Below are positions 18,092 through 27,526 of a stretch of DNA of 64,000 nt, one piece after another. Origin of the DNA: Pseudomonas koreensis (GTDB lineage Bacteria; Pseudomonadota; Gammaproteobacteria; Pseudomonadales; Pseudomonadaceae); the NCBI RefSeq assembly GCF_025447595.1, contig NZ_JAOEJU010000001.1, forward strand, positions 186,001-250,000, read 5' to 3'. Every line of letters starts with the position of its first letter. Within the stretch, counting starts at the first letter, position 1. Below the pieces are notes generated by a model. It was given only the letters and a program-made list of their open reading frames with translations, did no database searches and had not been told where the DNA came from. The position numbers and the translations under genes were made by a program.

Positions 18092-18109
18092 TTCAGGATT
18101 GCCTGATAG
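18092..18109 (+). promoter_or_regulatory. Putative response-regulator operator (site C, best palindrome)
   Basis: The sequence TTCAGGATTGCCTGATAG contains the perfect dyad TCAGG-ATTG-CCTGA. It lies about 150 bases upstream of the second chemoreceptor gene, with a -10-like TAATGT about 22 bases further on. Its form is close to published RcsB-type boxes. Confidence 0.55.
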
Positions 18110-18259
18110 AGCCGGCGCGCGGTCGACCGCTAATGTGGCGCGAGCGTGGCGGTGACCGGGCGTGCAATTGCGTGCACTCCGTTGGTTGATTGTTTACCGG
18201 CCCACCCAACGCTCATTGATTAATTTCGTTCGACAGACTCGAACAAGGCGGTGGTGCGG

Positions 18260-19882
18260 ATGTTTTTCAGAAAGATAAAGCTGGTTCCCCGAACCCTGAT
18301 CAGTTTCGGCATTACCTCCTTGCTGCTGGTCATCCTCGGATGGCAATCCATCTGGCGGATGGACAGTGTCCAGTGGGCAGTGACCGATTTGCAGGACAAC
18401 TGCCTGCCGAGTGTGCGCCAGGCAGCCCGGATTGAAGCGGCTGCTTACAGGTTGCGAGTGGCCAACCTGCTTTTCGCCGTGGACGATTCGCAGAATTTCA
18501 CGGCTCGCGCCGAGCAAGTCCGCAAACTCCGGGAAACCTTGCGCAGCGTCACGGCGGCCTATGTCCCGTTAATCTTTGGTAATGAAGAGCAGGCCCGATT
18601 CGATATCGTCAATACGAATGTCGATGTGTTCAGCCAGAAAATCGATCAGTTGTTGCAGCTGGGTGAAAGCGCCTCGCAAAAAGAACTGGTCGCCTTTATC
18701 AAGGCCAATTCGGCGCCCGCTGCTGAGGCCTTGTTGAAGTCCACCGAAGACCTGCAGAGCCTGATGGCGGATCGCGCTGAAAAATCCAGCACCGCGGCGC
18801 GCGATGAAGCCCATGAAAGCACCGTGACCACCGCCATCGTCATCGCGATTGCGCTGGTCGTGACGTTCTTTCTCACGCTTTTTTTCACCCGCAGCCTGAT
18901 CCTGCCCTTGCGTGAACTGCTGGCGACCACCAAGAAGATCGCGGCCGGTAACCTGGTCGGGACCGTCGAGGTGTCAGGCCATGACGAGCTGACCGAACTG
19001 CAACAGTCCACTGCCGAGATGCTCACCAGCCTCAAAAGCACGATCAATCACATCTCCGAATCGTCTTCGCTGCTGGCGGCCTCGGCGGAAGAGATGAGCG
19101 CGATCACCCACGAGTCCAACGAGGGCGTTCGCCAACAGAGCATGGAAACCGAGCTGGCAGCCACGGCGGTCAACCAGATGACGGCAGCGGTTGAGGAAGT
19201 GGCCCGTAATGCGGTGGCGGCCTCGCAATCCACCCGTCAGTCCGAGAGTTCTGCACAGATGGGCATGGACAGGGTCACGGAGACCATCGTGTCCATCGAA
19301 AAGCTCAGCAGCGCGGTGCAGGGCACCAGCGTTGAAATCGAACAGCTGGCCAATCAGACGGAAAGCATTGCCAAGGTACTCGACGTCATCCGCGCCATTG
19401 CCGAGCAGACCAATCTGCTGGCGCTCAATGCCGCGATCGAGGCGGCGCGGGCGGGTGAACAGGGGCGCGGTTTTGCCGTGGTCGCCGACGAAGTGCGGGC
19501 TCTGGCCCATCGCACGCAGGTCTCGACGCAGGAAATCGAAGAGATGATCCGCAACGTGCAGTCCGGTTCCGAGAAGGCAGTCAGCTCCATGCGCCAGACG
19601 GATCTGGAAGCAATCAGCACCCTGAAGATTGCCCGCGAGGCAGGGGAAGCGATCACCGAAATCACCCGGGCCGTGACCGACATCAACGAACGCAACTGCA
19701 TGATCGCGACCGCTTCGGAAGAACAGGCACAAGTGGCCAAGTCGGTGGATGTGAACCTGGTGAGCATCAATAACCTGTCGGCGCAAAGCACGGCCGCAGC
19801 GGATCAGATATTCATCGCCAGCGGCGAACTGTCCGCGCTGGCCTCAGACCTGAACAAGTTGATCGGCCGCTTCAGCCTCTGA
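18260..19882 (+). CDS. Methyl-accepting chemotaxis protein (540 aa)
   Basis: The second chemoreceptor of the island has the same plan as the first: a TM helix ~10-30, a four-helix-bundle periplasmic sensor ~31-190, TM ~193-212, HAMP ~213-265 and the signalling tip [20 protein letters not shown] near residue 375. The two receptors are close in the cytoplasmic half but diverge in the sensor, as expected for paralogues with different ligands. I chose the ATG encoding MFFRKIKL; a GTG three codons earlier is also in frame. Confidence 0.94.
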   Translation: MFFRKIKLVPRTLISFGITSLLLVILGWQSIWRMDSVQWAVTDLQDNCLPSVRQAARIEAAAYRLRVANLLFAVDDSQNFTARAEQVRKLRETLRSVTAAYVPLIFGNEEQARFDIVNTNVDVFSQKIDQLLQLGESASQKELVAFIKANSAPAAEALLKSTEDLQSLMADRAEKSSTAARDEAHESTVTTAIVIAIALVVTFFLTLFFTRSLILPLRELLATTKKIAAGNLVGTVEVSGHDELTELQQSTAEMLTSLKSTINHISESSSLLAASAEEMSAITHESNEGVRQQSMETELAATAVNQMTAAVEEVARNAVAASQSTRQSESSAQMGMDRVTETIVSIEKLSSAVQGTSVEIEQLANQTESIAKVLDVIRAIAEQTNLLALNAAIEAARAGEQGRGFAVVADEVRALAHRTQVSTQEIEEMIRNVQSGSEKAVSSMRQTDLEAISTLKIAREAGEAITEITRAVTDINERNCMIATASEEQAQVAKSVDVNLVSINNLSAQSTAAADQIFIASGELSALASDLNKLIGRFSL

Positions 19883-19928
19883 TCGCTGGTTGGTTTGGTT
19901 ATGACTTTCATTGCAGCAGGAGTCGACA

Positions 19929-20234
19929 ATGGCGCCCGAGATCATGAACCAGTATCCGGATAGCTTGAGCACGATCTATATATCGAGAAAGGAAACCTGC
20001 GATATCCATTGGTTCGTCAATCAGTACATCGAAAGCCGGGATCTGCGTGCCAGACCTCATGCCCGAGACGAGGTGTTTGACGCGTTGCGCGACTACCCCG
20101 GCATGGCACCGGTGAGGCTGTATGAACTCAACGCCTGGCTGGACAGGAACTTTCGTCCCAAGGTGTTTTCCCGGCCGGCAGCACGTCTTCTAAAACTAAT
20201 AATAAGCAATGATCACATTCCGCAGCGTCGGTGA
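19929..20234 (+). CDS. Small unknown protein in signalling island (101 aa)
   Basis: A soluble protein of about 101 residues (MAPEIMNQYPDSL...) preceded by CAGGAG six bases from the ATG. It is rich in Arg and aromatic residues and shows no known domain or membrane segment. It lies between the second chemoreceptor and the diguanylate cyclase with short gaps on both sides, so all three are probably one transcript. Function unknown. Confidence 0.65.
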   Translation: MAPEIMNQYPDSLSTIYISRKETCDIHWFVNQYIESRDLRARPHARDEVFDALRDYPGMAPVRLYELNAWLDRNFRPKVFSRPAARLLKLIISNDHIPQRR

Positions 20235-20263
20235 TGTGAGCAGGGCCAAGGCAGGTATTTGTC

Positions 20264-21835
20264 ATGCGGTCTTTTTTGAGCCGAAAGTCCAGTTCACGCA
20301 TTTATGCGGTCATCGGGCTTGGAATGGTGTTGGTGATCCTGCTGGTGCTGGGTGTGTTGCTGACGGTCAACCGGCTCGATGGTTACATCCGGGTCATGTA
20401 TTTCGGCAACTCCGCCCCCATCGGGCATCTCGCCAACATCCGTTCGGCGGAGACCAACGTCCGCCGTCTGCAGTGGAAGATTTTCGCCCACCGTAATCCC
20501 GGGAAGACTGACGAGTACGCGCAGGAAATCGAAGCGAAACTGGACGATATCGCCAGGGAGTGGCAGCTCTATTATCCCGTTGGGGTCAGCAGCAAAGAAG
20601 AGAGTCGGCTCGCCGAGCAGATCAAACAGGATCTGCCCGAGTTGGCCGGGATGGCGCGGCAAGCCTTGCAGTTACTGGAAACCCATAGCAGCGAGGAGGT
20701 CATGACCTGGTACCAGCAACGGGTGCCTTTTCTGGATCACCTGGATCAACTGTTGACGCAGGACATCAACGTCAACCTTGATCAAGCCGCGCAATTTGCC
20801 AACAAGAGCAAGGTGATTTTCGACAAGTTCCTGCTCATCACCATTGCGCTCATCGTGCTGGTGGTCGTGGGAGGCGTTGCCGGCATTCGCATGTCGTTAC
20901 TGTGGAGAAAGCAGCGCGATGCGGCGGAGCAGAAATCCCGCGAGCATCTGTGGCTGGTGGATCAGGTGTTCAACATCACCATGGACGGGGTGATCATCAC
21001 TGACCGGCTGGGGAAAATCACCAAGGTCAATCCGGCCTTTACCGCGATGACCGGTTATACCGAATCGGAGGTGCTGGGCCAGAATCCGAGCCTGTGGAGC
21101 TCAGGCCGGCAATCGAGTGATTTCTACGCTGACATGTGGCAGAGCCTCAAGGAAGAAGGGCAGTGGAAAGGCAAGTTGTGGAATCGCAAGAAGAGTGGCG
21201 ATCTTTACCTCGAATCCCTGGCTATCACGGCCATCAGCGGTCTCAACGAGTCCGAGCTGCATTACGCGGCGGTGTGCAGCGACATTACCAAACAGCATGC
21301 CGAGCAGGAGTTCCAGGGCTACCTGGCCACCCATGACCCGCTGACCGATCTGCCCAACCGTTTGCTGTTTCGCGAGCGGTTGACCCAGGCCATCGCCCGT
21401 GGGCAGCGCTCCGGTGCGAAAGTCGCGATCCTGTTCCTGGACCTGGATCACTTCAAGGAGATCAACGATCGCCTGGGGCATCCGGTGGGGGACGGCACGC
21501 TGACCACTATCGCGTCGCGCTTGAAGGCTTGCCTGCGAGACGTGGACACCGTGGCCCGCCTGGGCGGTGATGAGTTTGCGATCGTGCTGGAAGACATCCA
21601 CCAGCTTGAACAGATCGCCCCCATCACTCGCAAGCTGTTGCTGTCGGTGGGTGAACCGATCCTGGTGGACGAACACTGGGTGTCCGTCACGCCCAGTATC
21701 GGCGTGAGCATCTATCCGGAGCACGGCAAAACGCCGGAGTTGCTGGTGAAATGCGCGGATCAGGCCATGTATGAAGCCAAGGAGGCCGGCAAGAATGCGG
21801 TGCGGTTCTATACGCAGCCGGAATACGCCACCTGA
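20264..21835 (+). CDS. Membrane diguanylate cyclase with PAS and GGDEF domains
   Basis: A protein of 523 residues. TM1 is ~12-35 and a periplasmic helical sensor of the 4HB type spans ~36-185. TM2 is ~187-210, followed by a PAS domain ~228-345 (DGVIITDRLGKI...). The GGDEF domain (~352-518) has the intact active site LGGDEF near residue 434, the DLDHFKEIND motif and a canonical RxxD inhibitory site (RDVD) five residues before GGDEF. It should make c-di-GMP from GTP with product inhibition, opposing the REC-EAL protein of the same island. Confidence 0.95.
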   Translation: MRSFLSRKSSSRIYAVIGLGMVLVILLVLGVLLTVNRLDGYIRVMYFGNSAPIGHLANIRSAETNVRRLQWKIFAHRNPGKTDEYAQEIEAKLDDIAREWQLYYPVGVSSKEESRLAEQIKQDLPELAGMARQALQLLETHSSEEVMTWYQQRVPFLDHLDQLLTQDINVNLDQAAQFANKSKVIFDKFLLITIALIVLVVVGGVAGIRMSLLWRKQRDAAEQKSREHLWLVDQVFNITMDGVIITDRLGKITKVNPAFTAMTGYTESEVLGQNPSLWSSGRQSSDFYADMWQSLKEEGQWKGKLWNRKKSGDLYLESLAITAISGLNESELHYAAVCSDITKQHAEQEFQGYLATHDPLTDLPNRLLFRERLTQAIARGQRSGAKVAILFLDLDHFKEINDRLGHPVGDGTLTTIASRLKACLRDVDTVARLGGDEFAIVLEDIHQLEQIAPITRKLLLSVGEPILVDEHWVSVTPSIGVSIYPEHGKTPELLVKCADQAMYEAKEAGKNAVRFYTQPEYAT

Positions 21836-21872
21836 CCGGGGCGATGGTTATCACCCGGCATTCCCCCAGCAT

Positions 21873-23210
21873 TCAGGCGACGAACCCCAACACCAGCGTC
21901 GCCAGAATCACCGTCGAGGCGCCGCCGATCCGGGTGGAGATCTGTGCAAAGGGCATCAGCGACATCCGGTTCGAGGCCGACAGGATCGCGACATCGCCGG
22001 TGCCGCCCAGGCCGCTGTGGCAGCAGGTCACGATGGCCGATTCGATGGGGTACATCTTCATCAGGTTGCCGATGAAAAAACCGGCGACGGTCATCGACAC
22101 CACCACGCTGAGGCACACCAGCACATAGCCGATCGAAAACACCTTCACCACGCTGTCGAGCGGCACATACAGCATGCCCAGGCCAATCATCACCGGCCAG
22201 ATGAAGGCGGCGGAAACCAGTTTGTAGAAAGACTGCGCGCCTTTTTCCAGTTTCTCCGGCAGCACGCGCACGTATTTGAACAGCACCGCCGCGAGAATCA
22301 TCATCACCGGCCCCGGAATCCCGACGACCTTTTCCAGCAGGCCGCCGAGCACGAAGAAGGTGCAGATGACCAGCACCCCGGCGCCCATGACCCGCAGGTC
22401 GATGCTGGTGCCGGTTTCTTCCTTGACCTTGAATTTGTCGTTCTCGGCCCGGGCCCGGATCAGTGCGCCTTCACCATTGATGGCCGGGCGTTTCAGCGCC
22501 ATCCGTGCCAGGTAACCGGCGCAGATGATCGCTGCAATGTTGCCGACCACGGCCGCCGGGACCAGTTGCGCGACGTAGATGTCCGGCGTGCCGCCGAGGA
22601 TCGCCGAATAGGCCAGGGACAGCGGCAGGATGCCTTCGCCGATACCGCCGCCGATGATCGGCACGATGATGAAAAAGAACGTGTGGTAGACGCTGTACCC
22701 AGCGAGCTTGCCGACGATCAGCCCGCTCGCGACGGCGGCCAGGGTGCCGGCCAGCAAGGGGATGAACATGCGGATCATGCCCTGGACCAGAATGAACCGG
22801 CTCATGCCCAGGATGCTGCCGACCACCAGGCTGGCGATCACGAAGTACAGGAAGTTGGCTTCCTTCATCAGCATTTTGGTCGCGTCGATCGTCGGCGCGC
22901 CGAAGAAGCCGTAGAACACCAGCACCGACGGCAGCATCAGGCACAGGATGGCGCCGCCACCGATATCCCGCAGGATCGGCAGACGCGAGCCCATCTGGCC
23001 GAAGAACACGCCCATGGTCATGATCACGGCCAGTCCACCGATCATGTTCTTCGGCAGAAAACCGAGGTGGGCCGACAGAAACACGATCACGGCAATGCCG
23101 AGGAAGATCGGCAGCGGAATCACGCCGATCTCGTAGGTGCGCAGGCGCTGGATGAAGCCGCCGGCGCGCGGGCCGTCGACGTTCAGGGATTGCTCAAGGG
23201 AGTCGCTCAT
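21873..23210 (-). CDS. 2-hydroxycarboxylate transporter family symporter
   Basis: A 445-residue membrane protein with about eleven hydrophobic helices and the two signature loops of the CitS/CimH/MaeN (2HCT) family: a GGGIGEG loop around the middle and CCHSGLGGTGDVA near the C-terminus. Members import citrate, malate or other 2-hydroxycarboxylates with Na+ or H+. The ATG chosen has AGGA eight bases upstream; an in-frame ATG six codons earlier does not. It is divergently oriented to a LysR gene about 130 bases away, its likely regulator. Confidence 0.92.
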   Translation of the reverse strand: MSDSLEQSLNVDGPRAGGFIQRLRTYEIGVIPLPIFLGIAVIVFLSAHLGFLPKNMIGGLAVIMTMGVFFGQMGSRLPILRDIGGGAILCLMLPSVLVFYGFFGAPTIDATKMLMKEANFLYFVIASLVVGSILGMSRFILVQGMIRMFIPLLAGTLAAVASGLIVGKLAGYSVYHTFFFIIVPIIGGGIGEGILPLSLAYSAILGGTPDIYVAQLVPAAVVGNIAAIICAGYLARMALKRPAINGEGALIRARAENDKFKVKEETGTSIDLRVMGAGVLVICTFFVLGGLLEKVVGIPGPVMMILAAVLFKYVRVLPEKLEKGAQSFYKLVSAAFIWPVMIGLGMLYVPLDSVVKVFSIGYVLVCLSVVVSMTVAGFFIGNLMKMYPIESAIVTCCHSGLGGTGDVAILSASNRMSLMPFAQISTRIGGASTVILATLVLGFVA

Positions 23211-23341
23211 GACGCATGTCCTCATGTTTGTTTTTATCGAGGATTGACGGGAAACCACGGTGCACCGGGCTCGGGTGGCGAGGCGGTGATTCGATGGTAT
23301 CCTTCGCAAAATGCGTGATAAACAGCGGAAGCATGCGGCCT

Positions 23342-24259
23342 ATGAACACGAATCGTGACCAATTTCCCTTGCCCGAAGACCTCAAGGTGTTCCTCACCGT
23401 CATCCGCAAGAACAGCTTTGCCAGCGCCGCTGACGAGCTGGGCTTCTCACCGGCCTACGTCAGCAAACGTATCTCGGTGCTGGAAACTACGCTGGCGACC
23501 AAGCTGTTGCACCGCACGACCCGGCGTATCGCGTTGACCGACGATGGCGAGCGGGTGCGGATCTGGGCGGAGAAACTGCTGGGGGATTTCGATCAGTTCC
23601 TCGGCGAAATCTCCCAGGCCCGGCACCAGCCGGCGGGCTCGCTGCACATCTGCAGCAGCTTCGGTTTCGGTCGCAATCACGTGGCGCCGGCGATCTGCGA
23701 ACTGTCCCGGGAATGCCCCAAACTCGACATTCGTCTGGACGTCTTCGACCGTGTGGTGGATCTGGTGGGCGAGGGCTTCGATCTGGAAATTCTGGTCGGG
23801 GACGACGTCCCGGGTCAGCACATCGCCCGCAAACTGGTCAGCAACCGGCGTGTGCTGTGCGCCACGCCGGAATATCTGGAACGCCGGGGCACGCCACAGT
23901 CGCTTGAAGCGCTCAAGGACCACGATTGTCTGGTGCTCAAGGAACGCAACAACGCCTTCGGTATCTGGAACCTGACCAAGGACGGGCAGGAAGAGTCGGT
24001 GCGGGTCAGCGGCCCGCTGTCCTCCAACAGCGGCGAGATCGTGCTGGAGTGGGCCTTGAGCGGCGGCGGGATTCTGTTGCGCTCGATGTGGGACGTCAAA
24101 CCGATGCTTGAGCAGGGGCGACTGGTGCAGGTGCTGGAGGAGTACACCCAGAGCGCCAACGTCTGGGCGGTCTATCCGGTGCGGCTCAGTGAGTCGGCGA
24201 AACTGCGGGTGTGCGTGGAGTTTCTGGAAGAGTACTTCCGCGATTTGTCTGTGGAATGA
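23342..24259 (+). CDS. LysR-type regulator, likely of the hydroxycarboxylate transporter
   Basis: A 305-residue LysR protein. The N-terminal winged helix-turn-helix (residues ~12-70, LKVFLTVIRKNSFASAADEL) is followed by a substrate-binding effector domain of the type common in DmlR-like regulators. The ATG used has GGAAG ten bases upstream; longer in-frame starts run into the divergent promoter region. The divergent 2HCT transporter is the obvious target, with a dicarboxylate-type inducer as an inference. The gene ends at a bidirectional terminator. Confidence 0.9.
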   Translation: MNTNRDQFPLPEDLKVFLTVIRKNSFASAADELGFSPAYVSKRISVLETTLATKLLHRTTRRIALTDDGERVRIWAEKLLGDFDQFLGEISQARHQPAGSLHICSSFGFGRNHVAPAICELSRECPKLDIRLDVFDRVVDLVGEGFDLEILVGDDVPGQHIARKLVSNRRVLCATPEYLERRGTPQSLEALKDHDCLVLKERNNAFGIWNLTKDGQEESVRVSGPLSSNSGEIVLEWALSGGGILLRSMWDVKPMLEQGRLVQVLEEYTQSANVWAVYPVRLSESAKLRVCVEFLEEYFRDLSVE

Positions 24260-24260
24260 A

Positions 24261-24292
24261 AACGGGCGACTCAAGTGAGTCGCCCGTTTTTT
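24261..24292. terminator. Bidirectional terminator between LysR and leuD-like genes
   Basis: A 12-bp perfect stem AACGGGCGACTC/GAGTCGCCCGTT with a 4-base loop is followed by T-rich sequence on the plus strand and flanked by AAA on the other side. It separates the convergent LysR and leuD genes. Confidence 0.88.
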
Positions 24293-24296
24293 GTGT

Positions 24297-24905
24297 TCAG
24301 CCCAGCCAGGGATTGTCCGCCAGATGCCGCGCTTCAAAGGCGCGGATCTGCTCGATGCGTTGCAGCGTGGTGCCGATGGCATCCAGTCCCAGCAGCAACG
24401 ACTGTTTGCGCAACTGATCGATCTCGAAGCCGATCAGCGTGCCGTCCGCCAGCTCGAGGGTCTGCTGCGCCAGGTTCACGCTGATCCGCGCGGTCGCCGG
24501 AACGCTGATCGCCTCGGCTACACGCTTGAACTGCGCGTCGTCCAGTTGAATCGCCAGCACGCCATTACGCTGGCAGTTGTCGTAGAAAATCCCGGCGAAC
24601 GTGGTGCCGATCAAGGCCCGGATCCCCACTTGCTTCAAGCCCCACACCGCGTGCTCGCGGCTCGAACCGCAGCCGAAATTGGGGCCGGTCACCAGAAACG
24701 CCGCGTCCTGCCAGGCCGGCTGGTTGAGCACGAATTGCGGGTTGGGTTCGCCGGAGGCGAGAAAGCGCAGATCGAAGAACAGCCCGCGATCCAGCCCCTG
24801 GCGATCAATGCCCTTGAGAAACTGCTTGGGCATGATCACGTCGGTGTCGATGTTGGACGCAAGAAACGGCGCGGCGCTGCCGCTGACGGTGTCGAAAGGT
24901 TGCAT
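24297..24905 (-). CDS. leuD: 3-isopropylmalate dehydratase-type small subunit (LeuD paralogue)
   Basis: A 202-residue aconitase swivel-domain protein. It keeps NIDTDVIMPKQFLK near the N-terminus, NFGCGSSREHAVW in the middle and GTTFAGIFYDN, which are LeuD hallmarks. With LeuC it should isomerise 2-substituted malates by dehydration and rehydration. It is shorter than the usual biosynthetic LeuD of pseudomonads and has no leuB nearby, so it is probably a paralogue with another substrate (citraconate/citramalate or similar; inference). Three bases separate it from the leuC stop. Confidence 0.85.
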   Translation of the reverse strand: MQPFDTVSGSAAPFLASNIDTDVIMPKQFLKGIDRQGLDRGLFFDLRFLASGEPNPQFVLNQPAWQDAAFLVTGPNFGCGSSREHAVWGLKQVGIRALIGTTFAGIFYDNCQRNGVLAIQLDDAQFKRVAEAISVPATARISVNLAQQTLELADGTLIGFEIDQLRKQSLLLGLDAIGTTLQRIEQIRAFEARHLADNPWLG

Positions 24906-24908
24906 GGT

Positions 24909-26330
24909 TCAAGCCTCCAGCGCGACGGTGCGCACGTCAGTCAAATGGCCGCTGATGGCGGCGGCGGCGACCATCGCCGGGCTCATCAGGTGGGTGCGCG
25001 CACCGGCGCCCTGACGGCCTTCGAAGTTGCGATTGGTGCTGGACGCACAGCGATCACCCGGTGCGAGCACGTCGTCGTTCATTGCCAGGCACATCGAGCA
25101 ACCCGATTGCCGCCACTCGAAACCGGCGTCGAGAAAGATCTGCGCCAACCCTTCGTCTTCGGCTTGATTGCGCACCAGCGTCGAGCCGGGAACGATCATC
25201 GCCCGCACGTGGGCCGCCACACGCTTGCCGCGCACCACGCGGGCGACATCGCGCAAGTCTTCGATCCGCGCATTGGTGCAGGAACCGATGAAGGCATGGC
25301 TGATCGTTACTTCGTTCAGCGGCATGCCGGGCGTCAGCCCCATGTAGTCGAGGGCGCGCTGCAGGCCCTGACGCAGGATCGGATCGGGCTGCGAGGCCGG
25401 GTCCGGAACGTGTCCGCTGACCGGCGAGGCCTGATCGGGGCTGGTGCCCCAGGTCACCATCGGCTCCAGAGCGGCGACGTCTAGGCTGACTTCACGATCA
25501 AATACAGCGCCATGATCGCTGTGCAGGGTTTTCCAGCGCTCGACGGCCTGTTCCCAGACCTTGCCTCTGGGCGCTCGCGGCTTGCGTTGCAGATAGGCGA
25601 AGACCTTGTCGTCCGGCGCCATGAACGCCCCACGGGCGCCGGCCTCCACGGCCATGTTGCAGATGGTCATGCGCGCTTCGACGCTGAGGGCGCTGATGGC
25701 CGGGCCGGCGAATTCAATCGCATAACCGGTGGCCCCGGAAGCGCCGATCTTTTCGATCAGCGCCATGATGATGTCCTTGGACGTGACGCCTGCGCCGAGC
25801 TCACCGTTGACCGTCACGCGCAGGGTTTTCAGACGTTTGTAGACCAGAGTCTGCGTCGCCAGCAGGTGCTCGATTTCCGAAGTGCCGATGCCGAAACCGA
25901 AGGCACCCAGCGCGCCGTAAGTGGTGGTGTGGCTGTCACCGGCCGCCACCACCATGCCCGGCAAAATGAAACCCTGTTCCGGCGCCACGACGTGTTCGAT
26001 GCCCTGGCGTTTGTCCAGCACATCGAACAGCTCGATGCCGAAGTCGCGGCAGTTTTCTTCGAAGTACGACACCTGTCGCGCCCCCCCGGCGTCGGGCATG
26101 GTCGCGATGCGTTTCGGTGAAGTGGGGTTCACATGATCGACCACCGCCAGCGTCGCCGCAGGCCGCCAGACATCGCGCCCGGATTCGCGCAGACCGCTGA
26201 AGGCTTGCGGGCTGGTGTATTCGTTGGCGACCTGGCGGTCGATGTAAAGCAGCACATGGCCCTGATCGTCGAGGGTGCAGACGGTGTGACTGTCGATGTG
26301 CTTCTGGTACAGCGTTCTCGGGCTGGGCAT
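24909..26330 (-). CDS. leuC: 3-isopropylmalate dehydratase-type large subunit (LeuC paralogue)
   Basis: A 473-residue aconitase-family subunit. The [4Fe-4S] ligands are visible as SCTNARIEDL (first Cys) and GCSMCLAMN (two Cys) in the last third. GDSHTTTYGALGAFGFGIGTSE and the terminal NRNFEGRQGAGARTHLMSP are typical of LeuC. The start is the ATG giving MPSPRTLYQKHIDSH; the upstream extension has no support. It lies downstream of a LysR gene on the same strand and upstream of leuD. Absence of leuB and the nearby hydroxyacid transporter suggest a catabolic role (inference). Confidence 0.88.
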   Translation of the reverse strand: MPSPRTLYQKHIDSHTVCTLDDQGHVLLYIDRQVANEYTSPQAFSGLRESGRDVWRPAATLAVVDHVNPTSPKRIATMPDAGGARQVSYFEENCRDFGIELFDVLDKRQGIEHVVAPEQGFILPGMVVAAGDSHTTTYGALGAFGFGIGTSEIEHLLATQTLVYKRLKTLRVTVNGELGAGVTSKDIIMALIEKIGASGATGYAIEFAGPAISALSVEARMTICNMAVEAGARGAFMAPDDKVFAYLQRKPRAPRGKVWEQAVERWKTLHSDHGAVFDREVSLDVAALEPMVTWGTSPDQASPVSGHVPDPASQPDPILRQGLQRALDYMGLTPGMPLNEVTISHAFIGSCTNARIEDLRDVARVVRGKRVAAHVRAMIVPGSTLVRNQAEDEGLAQIFLDAGFEWRQSGCSMCLAMNDDVLAPGDRCASSTNRNFEGRQGAGARTHLMSPAMVAAAAISGHLTDVRTVALEA

Positions 26331-26446
26331 GGCTTGCGCTCTTTTCTGTCCGGGGCAAAAACAACATGAGGACAGAATATTGATCGCAGAAATGGCATCA
26401 AGAGCGCATCGGTGAAGCGGCTGAACACGAACCGTGAGCAATGGTC

Positions 26447-27376
26447 TCAGGCTTTTGCGCGCATTCCGCGCAGCGGATCGTCCAGCAACTCGAACTGCTC
26501 GGCCATGAAGTCGATCAGCATCCGCAGCGACGGCAGCATGCCCTGACGGCTGGCGAACACCGCATAGATCATCTCCGTGCGCGGCGCCCAGTCGGGCAGC
26601 ACCACCGCCAGTTGACCGCGCTCGATGAAGTCATGCACCAGCGACATCGGCATCTGCGCAACGCCCACGCTGTCGATGGCCGCGCAACGCAGCATCGGCA
26701 GGCCTTTGGTGATCAATTGCGGGCGATGCTGCAGGGTGAATTCGGAGCCGTCCTGATGGAACAGCGTCCAGCTGTAGACCTGCTGCGGGCTGCCGTGGTG
26801 AGCGCTGGGGAAGCGCGACAGGTCTTCCGGCTCACGGGGTTCGCCGAGCCGGCTCAAGAGTGCAGGGCTGGCGACCAGGCATTGCGGTCGCTGCGACAAC
26901 ACCCGGCTGACCAGCTCGGAATCCTGCAAGGGTGGCGGTCGCACCCGCAACGCCAGATCGACGCCTTCGGCCACCACGTCGACCTGCCGGTCGCTGGCCT
27001 CCAGATGCACTTCGACACGCGGGTGCATGGCCATGAAACGCGTAATGATCCCGCCGACGCATTCTTCCAGCAGCGTCGTCGGGCACGTCACGCGCAACAC
27101 ACCGCCCGGTTCGGCGCGGGTCATGGCAATCGCGGCTTCGGCGGCCTCGGCCTGTTTCAGCATCGCCCGGCAATGGTCGTAGTAGGTCTGGCCCAGCTCC
27201 GTCACCGAGAAGTGCCGGGTGTTGCGGATGATCAGGCGCACACCCAGACGCTCCTCGAGCAAGGCAATGCGCCGGCTCAGGTTGGACTTGGGAATGCCCA
27301 GTGCCCGCGCCGTCGGCGCAAAGCCACCGTGGTCCACCACCATCACGAAATACTGCAGGTCATTGAGGTCTAGCAC
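26447..27376 (-). CDS. LysR-type regulator upstream of leuCD paralogues
   Basis: A 309-residue LysR protein with the helix-turn-helix LNDLQYFVMVVDHGGFAPTARALGIPKSNLSRRI at the N-terminus (residues ~3-60) and a CrgA/PP2-type effector domain. The likely start is a GTG; no ATG occurs near the HTH, and the very long upstream frame is antisense to another LysR gene and not credible. It points away from a second LysR gene only 150 bases off and toward the leuC paralogue 116 bases downstream. Confidence 0.88.
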   Translation of the reverse strand: MLDLNDLQYFVMVVDHGGFAPTARALGIPKSNLSRRIALLEERLGVRLIIRNTRHFSVTELGQTYYDHCRAMLKQAEAAEAAIAMTRAEPGGVLRVTCPTTLLEECVGGIITRFMAMHPRVEVHLEASDRQVDVVAEGVDLALRVRPPPLQDSELVSRVLSQRPQCLVASPALLSRLGEPREPEDLSRFPSAHHGSPQQVYSWTLFHQDGSEFTLQHRPQLITKGLPMLRCAAIDSVGVAQMPMSLVHDFIERGQLAVVLPDWAPRTEMIYAVFASRQGMLPSLRMLIDFMAEQFELLDDPLRGMRAKA

Positions 27377-27526
27377 GGGGCGGGATTCGCTGGAAAAGGG
27401 ACGCCAACTATACAAGCCCGATTGTCCATTGTGTGGGAAGCAGCGGCCCGTTTTCGGTACTGGTGGCCGAAGCCGGGCGAGCCGTAGATTGCGACGCCTG
27501 AACCTTGCACACACTGGATGTAGAAC

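Noticed and set aside
21771..23318. Long plus-strand frame opposite the 2HCT transporter
   Set aside because: The translation is a compositionally biased His/Asp/Gln/Arg sequence antisense to a clear membrane transporter.
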